64,000 nt of DNA from a bacterium. GTDB taxonomy: Bacteria; Patescibacteriota; Gracilibacteria; Absconditabacterales; Absconditicoccaceae. Position 1 is the first letter of the stretch. Every line of letters begins with the position of its first letter. Location: the NCBI GenBank assembly GCA_020627925.1, contig JAHDFY010000001.1, forward strand, positions 127,297-191,296, read 5' to 3'. The notes under the pieces are model-generated. The model saw only the letters and a program-made list of their open reading frames with translations, did not search any database and was not told where the DNA came from. Made by a program: the position numbers and the translations under genes. This document shows positions 23,000-33,305 of the stretch, in pieces.

Positions 23000-24613
23000 A
23001 TGAGAGTCACAACAAATCCATTTCCTGATACTAGACATAAAAATATTGAAAATGTCGATAATTACTCCGTTATACTTCAAGGTGAGTCAAAAGAAAATAT
23101 AACAAATGCGATGAACATTGAAACAGTTGGGGTTGATGAAAATGAATATAAACATAAAACAGCAACATCTAAAGAAATAGTCAAAATAATCTCAGATCAG
23201 CCAATTACGTTTGTAAGCTTTGACGAAAATGAAACTAAAAAATATAGACAATTTCAAGACGATAGGAATTTAAATTATCCAATTAAGGTATGATTAGATT
23301 CGTTTAATCATCCACTAGGGCATCCGGTAATTGTCTCAAAAGAAATTGCTCAAAAATGAGCTCAAAATTTACTAAATAGGTCAAATAGGTTAAAGGATAT
23401 CATTAAAAAAAGAGAAGATTTAGAAGAGATACTAAAATGAAAAGAATTGTCTTTATTTTGACATTCTTTAAAAACACCTGAAATTATGGATCAAATTGTT
23501 GATATGATTCAGTCATGATTTACTATGCCCTATGTAGATGATTACCTAGTAAACAAGAACTGAAGTATAGATCGTTTAGAAGAGCAAGCTTGATGGTCCT
23601 ATTTTTCTTGGTTAAATTCTAAACAAGATGCTGCAGTTCATACTAATCAAGATTTTTTTTCTAACTTTGATAGATATGTTTGAGATCCATTTAAGGTCTT
23701 TGAAGAGTTAAAAGAAATTGCCGGAGAAAATGAAATATTTTTTCTATGAGTTGATTCCACAACATGAGTAACATCAGGTGATCATATGTGACAAGCAAAT
23801 CTTTTATCAAAAAACAATGATGCTTTGCCTTTATTAGTGGCAAATGTGTATCGCAATTGAAGTGAATGGTTTTGAGATTTTGTTGACCCTAAAGGAAATA
23901 TTACAAAGCGCGCTGTGCCAGTAAAAACTATCTACTCTAGAGTTATTCCATGAAGTTTAAGGAAGCTTGAAAAACAGTTTTGATATGAAGTATTGGAAGA
24001 TTGATCTGTTATTAATAATTGAGATCTCAAAAGACAAAGTGAATTAGTCGATTTTTTTACTGATTCAAAACTGCAATGGTTTGGTCATCCAATATTAGAA
24101 ATTCTTATCAATAAGTTAGATATGGAGGAAGTCATTAAACCATGAGAAACTGTTAAGCCATGACATTATTTTGCAAAACAAATAGATGGAAATAGTTGAG
24201 CAGTGTATGAAGTGACTGTTCGTTATGCAAATAATTGAGAGTCCGCTATGGATTTTTGGAATGACGACAAGTCATTTAGAAAAATAGTGTTAGAAAAAGA
24301 TCAAGATTATGTTGTTGAAGATAATTACGTATATCATCCTAAAATAAAAGCAGCACCTTTACTTGTTCCTGTAAAGCATAAATGAGTCGTTTGTACTGCA
24401 GAACTACGTTTTATTAGTGGTTGATGATTTAATCCAGCTGTGATTATGGCTGCCAGAGTTGGTTTAAGAAGGGATGTGCAATCTGGAAATCTTGCAAAAA
24501 CTAATGTAGGTTCTATCGTATCAAATTATAAAAATTATATGAAACAAGCAGGTGAGTATTATGATGAAAAAGAAATTCCATTTTGATATCATCCGGTTTT
24601 TATTCAAAAATAG
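23000..24613 (+). CDS. Unknown cytosolic protein heading the ATP-grasp/peptidase cluster
   Basis: 537 aa from ATG 23000 to TAG 24611-24613; soluble, with no signal peptide. I do not recognise the family. Visible traits: a helical region at about 110-150, an aromatic-rich stretch near GWSYFSWLNSKQDAA, conserved-looking HPLGHP and WFGHPILEILINKL, and a beta-rich C-terminal part with GHYFAKQ, VVCTAELRFISGGGF and VGLRRDV. About two thirds of its glycines are TGA, the heaviest recoding in the window. It is followed after 30 bases by an ATP-grasp gene, then three hydrolase genes on the same strand. A role in making or using an amide-linked small molecule is inference from context only. Confidence 0.75.
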
Positions 24614-24643
24614 TGTATTTATTTATTGATTCTTGTTGTTAAA

Positions 24644-26281
24644 ATGGATAGTTCAAGAAGATTCCACCATTCAAACCAAACTGCGTTAAAGTGATTTACT
24701 CGCTTGACTAATCAATCAGAGAGTCTTAGTGTTAAAAAAATGTTTAGGATGTTAAAAGAATCTTTTAGCGATTTTGATGAGGTCTGGTTAGTATCTGATG
24801 TTTCATCAAAAGCGTCAACTTTAATTGATTTTGGTATTATTGATCAGATTGATTTGATTCACGCAGATAATCATTTAGGAGATAAAACTAATTTATTTAT
24901 TCCAAAGCCTCCAAAAGTTGATGATCAATATTTTAGAGATCTTGTTGAGATAGATCAAAAAGCTATCGCAGAGCAATTAAATAGGGTTAAAGAATGATGA
25001 AAAAGTGTTTTTGTTGTTATGCCCTGGGCAAATTCTAACTTAGAGTTTTTGGTTGCCACTATGTGATTAAAAAACCAAGTGATTCTTGGTAGTCCACTAA
25101 ATTCCAAGCGAAATTTTGAGTTAGAAGATAAGGAATTTTTTTCAAAAATGATGGATGAGTTAAAGGAAAAAAAGCCTCAAATTGAAAGCTGAGTTATTCC
25201 ATGGATGATGATGGATAAAAAATTGACTTATGATAAAATATTGCAAAAATTTAATGTAAAAAATGGTCATCCAATATATATCCAAAAAACTCTTTCTGCT
25301 GGGGGGGATGGTACTCGTTGTTTTAAATCAAGAGAGGAATTTAAAAAAATTAAAACAGAATGGTTTGATTTTATTGCTGACCAGAAAGTAAAATTATCTA
25401 TGTGAGTTACATGAAAAAATGGTTTAGAGGCTTATCCTTCCAATTTTCAAGCATGTATTATACCAGATTGACAAGAATGTCATGTTATTATTGATGCTTG
25501 ATCCCATAAACCTGTTGGGCTAAAATCTCTAGGCTTTGGAGAACTAAAGTCATGAGTTGGTAATGACCGAGGTACTCCTCGATGAAAAAAAATAAACAAA
25601 CAGGCTGAAATAGTTATTACAGAAATGTGTAAAAAGCTTTATGATGATTATGGCTATACAGGAATAATTGGTATTGATGGGCTAAAATCTTATTCAGAAG
25701 AATTTTGAGAGCATTTTAAATTTAATGAACTAAACCCACGTTTTCAATGAACTACACAAGCACAAAATTACAATGCATTAATGAATGATCAACCTTCAAT
25801 AGAATTTATTCATTATTTAGTAAAGCTTGCTAATAACGATAAATCAAAAATAGATGCAATAAAAGATTTAATTGGCGATCCAAAACACTATAATGAAAAG
25901 GCAATGAATAGAAGTTGAGGGTACTATATGAAAATAATGCCACCTCTTGAATCCAAAGTGGTTACGAACGATGTGAACTGATCTTATCTGCGAAATGGAA
26001 AAAGAGCAATTAAGCTAGAAGATAAACCTTCTTTAAGAGAAGTATATATGAATAAAACAAAGAACGGTGAAGTAATGGAACCATTGCTATGACACGTTTT
26101 TGTATCAGTAAAATGACCTCAAAAAGGCTCTACTGTGGGGTGACAATCTGCAACTAAGATTTGAATGATTTCTTGACAAGGTTTATCTGTTTTTGAAGAC
26201 AATAGACCAGATGTTACTAAAGAGTGAAAGGTATTATACGATTATTTTTTAAATAAAATGTTCGAAAAAGAACTAGAATAA
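24644..26281 (+). CDS. ATP-grasp-fold ligase, probable peptide or amide synthetase
   Basis: 545 aa. ATP-grasp enzymes join a carboxylate to an amine through an acyl-phosphate. The N-terminal part (to about 150) resembles the pre-ATP-grasp domain, with LVATMGLKNQVILGSPLNSK. The central ATP-binding lid has YIQKTLSAGGDGTRC near residue 218, and the metal-binding end has FNELNPRFQGTTQAQN near 359. Substrate is unknown. It lies between an unknown protein and an M32 carboxypeptidase, with 24-30-base gaps, suggesting one operon. Many glycines are TGA. Family call good, reaction inferred. Confidence 0.8.
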
Positions 26282-26305
26282 TTATATTTACTGAGATATA
26301 TTACA

Positions 26306-27769
26306 ATGATAACACCACTTCAAAAATTTCAAAACATGACTAAAGAGTTAAAACATCTTGAATGAATAAGAAGACTTCTCCTTTGGGATAAAGCAAATTT
26401 TATGCCGCTTTCATGATGATCAGATAGAGCTCACAAATTGTGATTAATAAAAAAATACACTTCAATGATCATTCAATCAGATGAACTTTTATTTTTGCTT
26501 GATGAAATTTCTTGAAACAAAAAATCTCCTAATTATATAAAAGCGTCTTTGAATCGTATACGTGCAAGAGTAAACAGGTTAAGAAAAGTTCCATTAAACT
26601 TTTTGGAAGATTATGAAGTGCTAAAAAGTCAAAGTATTTCGGCTCGAAAAGAAGCTAAAAAAAATAATGATTATAGTTGATATTCTTCAACTTTGAGCAA
26701 GGTTTTTGATTATACAAAGCGTTATGCTGAATTTATAGATCCAAACAAGGATCCTTATGATATTTTATTAGACCAATATGATCAATGATTAACAAAGGCA
26801 CAAATTTCGCAGCTATTTTCTTCTCTATCTAGGGATTTACAAAAAATACTGCCAGAAATTAGTTCTGTGTTTATAAATGTGTCTCAGCCACATATAAAGC
26901 TCTCAAAAAGAGAGCAAAAGGATTTCCTTGAAAACCTCTGTTCAATTATATGATTTGACTTTAAACGCGGTCTTTTGTGAGATGTAAATCACCCTTTTGA
27001 ATGCATGGTAGGTATTGATGATATTCGTATTAATACAAACTTGTCTGATTTTTTTTTCTCTTATTCTTCAACACTACATGAACTAGGTCATTGATTGTAT
27101 GAACAAAACATAAATCCTGATTTTTACCACGTTGACATATTAAGTGTTGCTTCAAAATCTGTCGATGAAGCACAAGCTCGCTGATTAGAAAATATCATTG
27201 GAAAAAGCAAAGAATTTGTTGAATTTGCAGTAACTATTATGAATAAATTTACTTCTAATAGAGTAGACCATGATGAATTTTATTCATATATAAATAAAGT
27301 ATGACCATCAAAAAAAAGAATTTATGCAGATGAATTGACTTATAATTACCATATTATTCTTAGATTTGAGTTAGAAACAAAGTTACTTTCATGAGAATTG
27401 AAATTTGATGACTTACCAGAGGCTTGGAATGAAAAAATGAATGCATATTTAGGAATATCTGTAGATAATCCATCTAATGGTTGTCTACAAGATATTCATT
27501 GGGCAGGGGGTGATATTGCATACTTTCCAACTTACACAATAGGAAATATTATTGCATCTCAAATATGGAATGAGTTTAACAAAGAAAATAAAAACTTTTC
27601 TCAAGACATTGTTAAGTGAGACTTTTCAAGATATTTTTCATGGTATAAAAATAATATTCGAAATTTTGGGGCAACTAAAAAGCCAAATGATCTAATAAAA
27701 GATATTACATGAAAAGAACTCTCTAGTAAGTACTTCGTAGAGTATCTTAGAAACAAATTTACTAAATAA
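26306..27769 (+). CDS. M32 family metallocarboxypeptidase (Taq type)
   Basis: 487 aa, cytosolic zinc carboxypeptidase that trims peptides from the C-terminus. HELGHGLYEQ near residue 257 supplies the HExxH zinc ligands (the second Gly is TGA). DEAQARGLEN takes the place of the usual HESQS element, with Asp where the family often has His. DIHWAGGDIAYFPTYTIGN near 398 is the family's C-terminal signature. Length is normal. Third gene of the cluster. Confidence 0.92.
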
Positions 27770-27785
27770 TTTCTTCTATCATCAT

Positions 27786-28718
27786 ATGAATTTTGTCAAA
27801 AAAGTATTGAATGTATCAACTCATCTTTCTGGAAATAGTATAAATATTGTAACATATTCCATATCAAAATGAAACGGACCTAAATACTATATTCAATCAT
27901 GAATGCATGGTGGTGAGATAACTTATTGGATTCTCGAAAAACTTTCAAAAATTTTGAAAGACTCAGATTTTAAAGGAACTGTAATTATTGTTCCTATAGC
28001 AAATCCTGTTTCTCGAATGCAAAGAAATTACTACTCAACTAATGGAAAATTTGACAATTATGATGGTAGAGACCGGAATAGAAATTTCCCATGAGATAAA
28101 AACTGAAAATTATGAGAACGTATTGCTCATGCTCTTTTTTCTTTAGCCTCTGACGCTGATTTTGTTGTAGATTTACATACTTCAAGAGCTAGTTTTCCGT
28201 TTTCTATTTTTTCGTGAAGAAGTAACAAAGAATTTGTAGAATCTTTTGGACTAGAGTTCAATTATTATGTGTGAGAAGAAGAGCCACATAATTATACTTG
28301 ATCGCTATCTTGATCTTTTTTATCTTCCCCAAATATAACTCTTGAATGTGGCTCCCATGATTCGTTTGAGGAAGAAAATATTGAAAAATCACTCAATGCA
28401 CTTCTTAGATCTCTAACTAAATATTTAGGTTTAAATTATAAAATTTTACCATCAAGTAATTTAGTTCGTTATTATTCGAAAATCAATACTTATAATGCTG
28501 TAACTTGAGGTTTTGTTTCTTTTCAAAAAAAAGTTGGTGATAATTACACAAAATGAGATGTGCTATATACCATTCATACACCATATAATTTATGAAAAAA
28601 ACAAAATATACTAGCTCTTGAAAATTGAATAGTTCAAAAGCTTTCTCCAACGCATATATATTGGCCAGGAGATGAAGTTCTGCAAACTATTCCTAATGAT
28701 TGATTTATTAAAATTTAA
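27786..28718 (+). CDS. AstE/AspA-type zinc amidohydrolase (M14-like)
   Basis: 310 aa. Succinylglutamate desuccinylase/aspartoacylase family: hydrolyses an N-acyl amino acid or similar amide. SGMHGGEITYW near residue 40 gives the His and Glu zinc ligands, DGRDRNRNFPG the substrate-carboxylate Arg pair, DLHTS near 128 the third ligand, and LECGSH near 186 the catalytic Glu. A C-terminal beta domain ends the protein. It starts 16 bases after the M32 gene and ends 4 bases before the M20 gene. Substrate unknown; many TGA glycines. Confidence 0.87.
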
Positions 28719-28722
28719 ATTG

Positions 28723-29835
28723 ATGTCTACTTTTATTTTAGAATTTACCAAAAAACTTTGTGCAATTCCTTCTGTTTCTTCGGACATTGAGCAGTTACAC
28801 GAAGTGATTGACCTAATACAAAAGGAATTTGTTTCCCTAGAGTGAGCAGTAGTGCAAAAAATTGTGCATAATCAAAAGCCATCTTTGTTGGTGCAAAATT
28901 TTGAATGAAAACATGCCGATATTGTATTAAATGCGCATATAGATGTGGTTCCACCTTCTTCAAATGATCAATTTGATGCATATGAAAAAGATGGAAGACT
29001 GTATGCACGTTGAGCCTGAGATATGAAAGCCTGAGTTGCTATTATTGTCTTACTTATGAAGGAGTTATTGCAAGATAAAGAAATGAAGCTCAATATAACA
29101 TTGATGCTCACTTCTGACGAAGAAGTAGGAGGTTTTGATGGTGTTGGTTTCTTAGTCAAAGAAGGTTATACATGAGATGTTGTACTTATTCCTGATGGAG
29201 GATCACTACAAAAAGTGGTGCATGCACAAAAATGAATTTACATGGCGAAAGTACAGGCAACCGGAAAAGCGTGTCATAGTGCTAGACCATGGCTTGGTGA
29301 AAATGCTTTGCACAACATTGTTAATTACTTCCAAGTGCTCAGAGATGAGGTGCAAGATACTATGGCTGTATACCAGTCAAATGATCATTGGGGAACGAGT
29401 GTTAATCTCAACATGCTTCAGTGATGAGAAACAATGAATGCGGTACCCGATTTTGCGACAGCAAGTATCGACATAAGGTTTACCGAAAAATACTCATTAG
29501 AACAAATAAAAAAGAAGGTTGTAAGTCAAATGCATTCTTTCAACTGTCGCCTTACCAAAGAGTTAACAGGAGAGTTATTGTATACAGATCCAGCCAACAA
29601 AAACCTACAACAATATTTGCAAGTAGCCTCAACGGTTTTGGGAGAAGAAGTTTCATTAGAAAAAGAACATGGTGGTTCTGATGGAAGATTTTTCCCCGCA
29701 GCCTCAACGGTTATTATTCATAGACCAACGTGTAGTAATATTCATGGAAAAGAAGAATCTGTGGTAATAAATGACTTACAAAAAATTTATGATATCTATA
29801 AACAATTTATTTATTATTACCAAAAAGAGGCTTAA
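28723..29835 (+). CDS. M20 family metallopeptidase/deacylase (ArgE/DapE type)
   Basis: 370 aa two-zinc amidohydrolase. NAHIDVVPP near residue 73 gives the first His and catalytic Asp, ARGAGDMKAG near 98 the bridging Asp, TSDEEVGG near 131 the catalytic and ligand Glu pair, and EHGGSDGRFF near 316 the last elements. The dimerisation insert lies between about 180 and 290. Starts 4 bases after the preceding stop, so translation is probably coupled. A strong terminator follows, ending the cluster. Confidence 0.92.
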
Positions 29836-29848
29836 AAGCCTCTTTTTT
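29822..29848 (+). terminator. Terminator ending the ATP-grasp/peptidase cluster
   Basis: Stem AAAAGAGGCTT / AAGCCTCTTTT with a short AA loop, then a T run; the TAA stop lies at the apex. The A run on the left could let it serve the convergent gene too. Confidence 0.8.
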
Positions 29849-29872
29849 ATATGTAAATAATTATTTGTATTT

Positions 29873-31030
29873 TTAATTATTTAATGCATCCAGTAATTTA
29901 TCTAATTCGCTAATATCATCTTCAATAGTATCTTTGATCGTGGTATTTTCTTTATCCAAAAGCATTTTTTGTAGTTCTTCAATTCTATTGAGAATGGTTC
30001 TTACAATAGCAAGCCCTCTTGTGTTTTTTGTCGCCTTAAACTCTCCTTGTTTTCTCTCGATATCATCTTTTATTTGGTCAAGTTTTGCAACATAGTCATC
30101 AAGCGCCCCATCAGACAAAACAAAAGCGTCTTCCAAATCATCAAAACTTTGATCATAGTCACTATCAATATTGCTCACCGAAGTTGCTCCATTATTGCTG
30201 TTTTGGTTAGGAAAATCACTATCCCAAGCGTCACGAGTCTGATTACTGACGGCAATGGAGTCTGAATTATTTGAAACAATATTGTCTTGCGCTGCAATAC
30301 TATCCGCAATAGGAGTTGCAATAGCTTCTTCTCTAAGGGTTGGGGCTGGCTGCTCTCACGTTGGTGTTGTGTTTTGATTGTCTGGAGCGGGTGTTAGGTT
30401 GTTTTTTTCATTTCTGATGACACTTGCAGTAAGATCACTGTAAAGTGCCACAACCTGTTGTTCTATATTTGCTACTTCTACAGGATAGAAGATAGCCGCA
30501 ACAAAGTATAGACCATACAGACCTCCACCAATCAATACTAATCCCATCATTCTTTTTATTATCCCACCAGATTTTTTAGGACTTGGTGTTGATTCTGCTT
30601 TTTCTATTGACTGTAGTAGTTCATTTTCTTGGGTGGTAGCATCCTTATTGTCCGATGTAGTTATATTTCAAAGATCAAAACCACCTTGCGATTCTTGCTG
30701 TTTTTCTATTGCTGCATCACTAACAACGCTAGTAGCAGCTAAACTATCAATATCAAAACCATTACTAGTAGCTTCTTTGTTACTAGCTGGCGTTGTAGAT
30801 GATGATGTATTTTCTGTTTGTGTTCACATTTGATGAGCAATGATAGCATTCATATCTATTGCTTGTGTCTCTGCTCATTTTTCTACTGAATCAACTGGCT
30901 TTTCGTCATTTATTCCTTGAAGAAAAGAATCAGTCGTAAAAGAAGAAGCAACATCTTGGTCATTGTTTCCAATAGGCGATGATGCTGTGGTAGGAATTGT
31001 TATTTTTTTTTGATCATTAGGATTGAACAT
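29873..31030 (-). CDS. Single-pass membrane protein with disordered Ser/Thr/Asn flanks
   Basis: 385 aa from ATG 31030 to TAA 29873-29875. A low-complexity acidic cytosolic part (residues 1-150) ends in basic KSGGIIKR. One membrane helix (about 162-182, MGLVLIGGGLYGLYFVAAIF) and a Pro/Thr/Asn linker follow. The C-terminal domain is Asp-rich and helical (DDYVAKLDQIKDDIERKQG), with coiled-coil character. No enzyme motif. Few TGA codons. It is downstream of comF on the same strand. Confidence 0.7.
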
Positions 31031-31159
31031 AAGAGATCATTAACCGTAAAGTACTATTGCTAGTATATACACAAAAAAAATACACACAAAAAATACTCTA
31101 CAAAATAACCAAGAAACAAACAAAAAAACTAAAAATATGTTTAGTTATGAAAAAAACAT

Positions 31160-31876
31160 TTAGCGAGTATTTCTTGCCAATGCTGCTCATCGAATAAAAA
31201 TATTATCATAATGCGTTGTGATGGTATTACTCATTTCATTGAGTGTCGATCCTGTCGTCACAATATCATCAACAATAATGACATATTTTTTTGACGAAAA
31301 AATATTTTGATGATTTTTAACGAGAGAAAAGCTATTGCGAACATTGTCTACTCTTTCGTGTTTTTTGAGTGACACTTGAGAGCGAGTCCGCTTTCTTTTT
31401 TTTGCAATAGTATGGTAATGTAGTCATAATTTTTTTGCAACTGAACGAGCCAATATTTCTGATTGGTTATATCATTTGGTGATGTGTTTTCTTCGCCAGT
31501 GACTTGGTACTGATGTGACGATAGTTTTTTCTGGATGGTTGCGTATAGTGCGCGCCCAAAAAGGGTGACTAGCAATATGAAAATAAAGCCTTTGCGCCAA
31601 ATAATCAGCAACGTCGTATTGATGGTAATATTTGAAATTTTTAATTAATTTTTTAATTATATCATTATAAGAAAAACCAATAATACATCAGTGAAGTGTT
31701 GTTGAAGAACGACAAAGGACGTGACTAAAAAAATGTGGCGAGTGCTTTTTACATACTGGACAAATGTCAGGATGAGGCACTAATTGACGTTGGTAACTTT
31801 TGTGAAGATAGCTCCCTTTCTGTCAGGAATGGACACAACTGGGAGGGAAAAAAAGATCAAGCATTTTTCAAAACAT
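31160..31876 (-). CDS. comF: ComF-family phosphoribosyltransferase-like competence protein
   Basis: 238 aa. The N-terminus (LDLFFPPSCVHSG, then DICPVCKKHSP and VLCRS) is a variant zinc-finger start. The PRTase domain has VTSVPSHWRRKHITKGYNQS, SQVSLKKHERVDNV and the PRPP loop IIVDDIVTTGSTLNEM. ComF supports handling of imported single-stranded DNA. The frame is continuous once TGA is Gly; the other long frame over 31348-31611 is a shadow. Together with comEC and a prepilin-like protein in this window it points to natural transformation ability. Confidence 0.88.
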
Positions 31877-31991
31877 GATAGTAGTCGTATCAATAAAATG
31901 ATCTGTCAGAACGTTTTAAATGTGGGTTAATACCTAATGTAATGATATTGTTTTGTGTTTGCAATAGATGTCTACTTGATTATAACCCAAA

Positions 31992-32015
31992 TGGACAACA
32001 ACAATATATTGTCCA
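31992..32015 (+). promoter_or_regulatory. Inverted repeat upstream of murG
   Basis: TGGACAA at 31992-31998 and TTGTCCA at 32009-32015 with a 10-base spacer, ending 19 bases before the murG ATG. It could be an operator or a 5' hairpin. No known family is assigned. Confidence 0.35.
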
Positions 32016-32034
32016 CTTTATTGAGCAAGATAGT

Positions 32035-33201
32035 ATGAAAAAAATAACCATTGCTTTTGCATGAGGAGGCTCGTGATGACATGTCTATCCTATTAGAAGT
32101 CTTTTGCAGCACATTGATTCTCATGAGGAGTTTTATACAAAAATTGAGTCAATCTTATGGTTTGGATCGGCTTGATCGTTGGAGCAAAAAGAAGCAATAC
32201 AATTAACTAATTCACTACACAATGTGACACTTCATTTTGCCAAAATAGTTTCATGAAAACTTCGTAGAGAAAAATCTCTAAGAGCTTTCTGGAAAAATTT
32301 TGTCGACATGGGATTTCGTTTGCCTTGGTGAATTATGAAGACGTTTGTCTATCTTCTCGTCAATAAAGTAGACATTATATTTTGTAAATGATGACATGTT
32401 GCATGACCTGTTATTCTTGTAGCTCGTTTGCTTAGAATACCCATAGTGGTACATGAGTCAGATACAAAGCCAGGACTTATCAATAAACTAGCAGCACGTT
32501 ACGCTATCAAAAAATTTACATGATTTGACAATGTCTTTCCTTGAGCGATAACAGTAGGACAAATCTTGTCACAAGATATGCTCTATGAAACCACAACACC
32601 ATTATTGCAAGAATCGACAACCTCTCTAAAAGACAAAATAGTTTCCCTACACAAACAAGAAAAACCACTTGTTTTTGTCTCAGGTTGATCTCAATGAGGA
32701 AGAGTACTCTATCAGACACTTATTGATGAAATTGCAACAAAAAAGTCACTACAAGACAATTATAATTTTGTTATTGTCATGGGTTTCTTGAATGCAGATT
32801 ATTTCAAAAAACAAACTCTGCCCAGCAATATTTTACCTATAGATTATGCATCTCAGCAAGAGATGGCGATGTGTATGTATTATAGTGATCTAGCTATTCT
32901 TCGTGGCGGAACAACAACATTGGCGGAATGTAAAATATATGATTTACCGTTGATTATCGTTCCCCTGCCAGTAACGCATGATCAAAAAAAGAATGCAGCA
33001 TATTATCAGGTCATGTATGGCGACATTTCTTTGGATCAAGATGACAAAAATTTTGCAGACTTGCTGACTAAAAGTATTCTTCAATATCACTGATGCAAAA
33101 AAAAACACCAAACAACACAAAGAAATCAAAAAATTTCCCACGCAAAAGATATTATTATTTCGACATTAGTTGCATCAAAACACCAACCAGTAGCTAAGTA
33201 A
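32035..33201 (+). CDS. murG: MurG, lipid II-forming GlcNAc transferase
   Basis: 388 aa, membrane-associated on the cytosolic face; adds GlcNAc to lipid I. The N-terminal loop FAGGGSGGHVYPI is encoded with three TGA glycines in a row of essential positions, a decisive code-25 signature. Other family marks are KGGHVAGPVILVARLL, VHESDTKPGLINK, VSGGSQGG and LRGGTTTLAEC near the UDP-GlcNAc site. The length is slightly above the usual 350-370 through a Lys/Asn-rich tail. The gene faces away from comF. Confidence 0.95.
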
Positions 33202-33256
33202 TTAATTAATTAATTATATAATTATAACAATAAATTAAATAATTAAATAAATTTCT
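33199..33256. repeat. TAAT-type simple repeat after murG
   Basis: Short AT-only tract of repeated ATTA/TAAT units between murG and the next gene. It probably functions as spacer or a weak terminator zone. Confidence 0.5.
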
Positions 33257-33305
33257 CCACAAAAAAATAATTGTTCAAAAAATTATTTACTTTTTTATAT
33301 CTGTG

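Noticed and set aside
31348-31611. Apparent frameshift in comF (two overlapping minus-strand frames)
   Set aside because: Direct codon-by-codon reading shows the ComF frame is continuous from 31876 to 31160; the second frame is a shadow.
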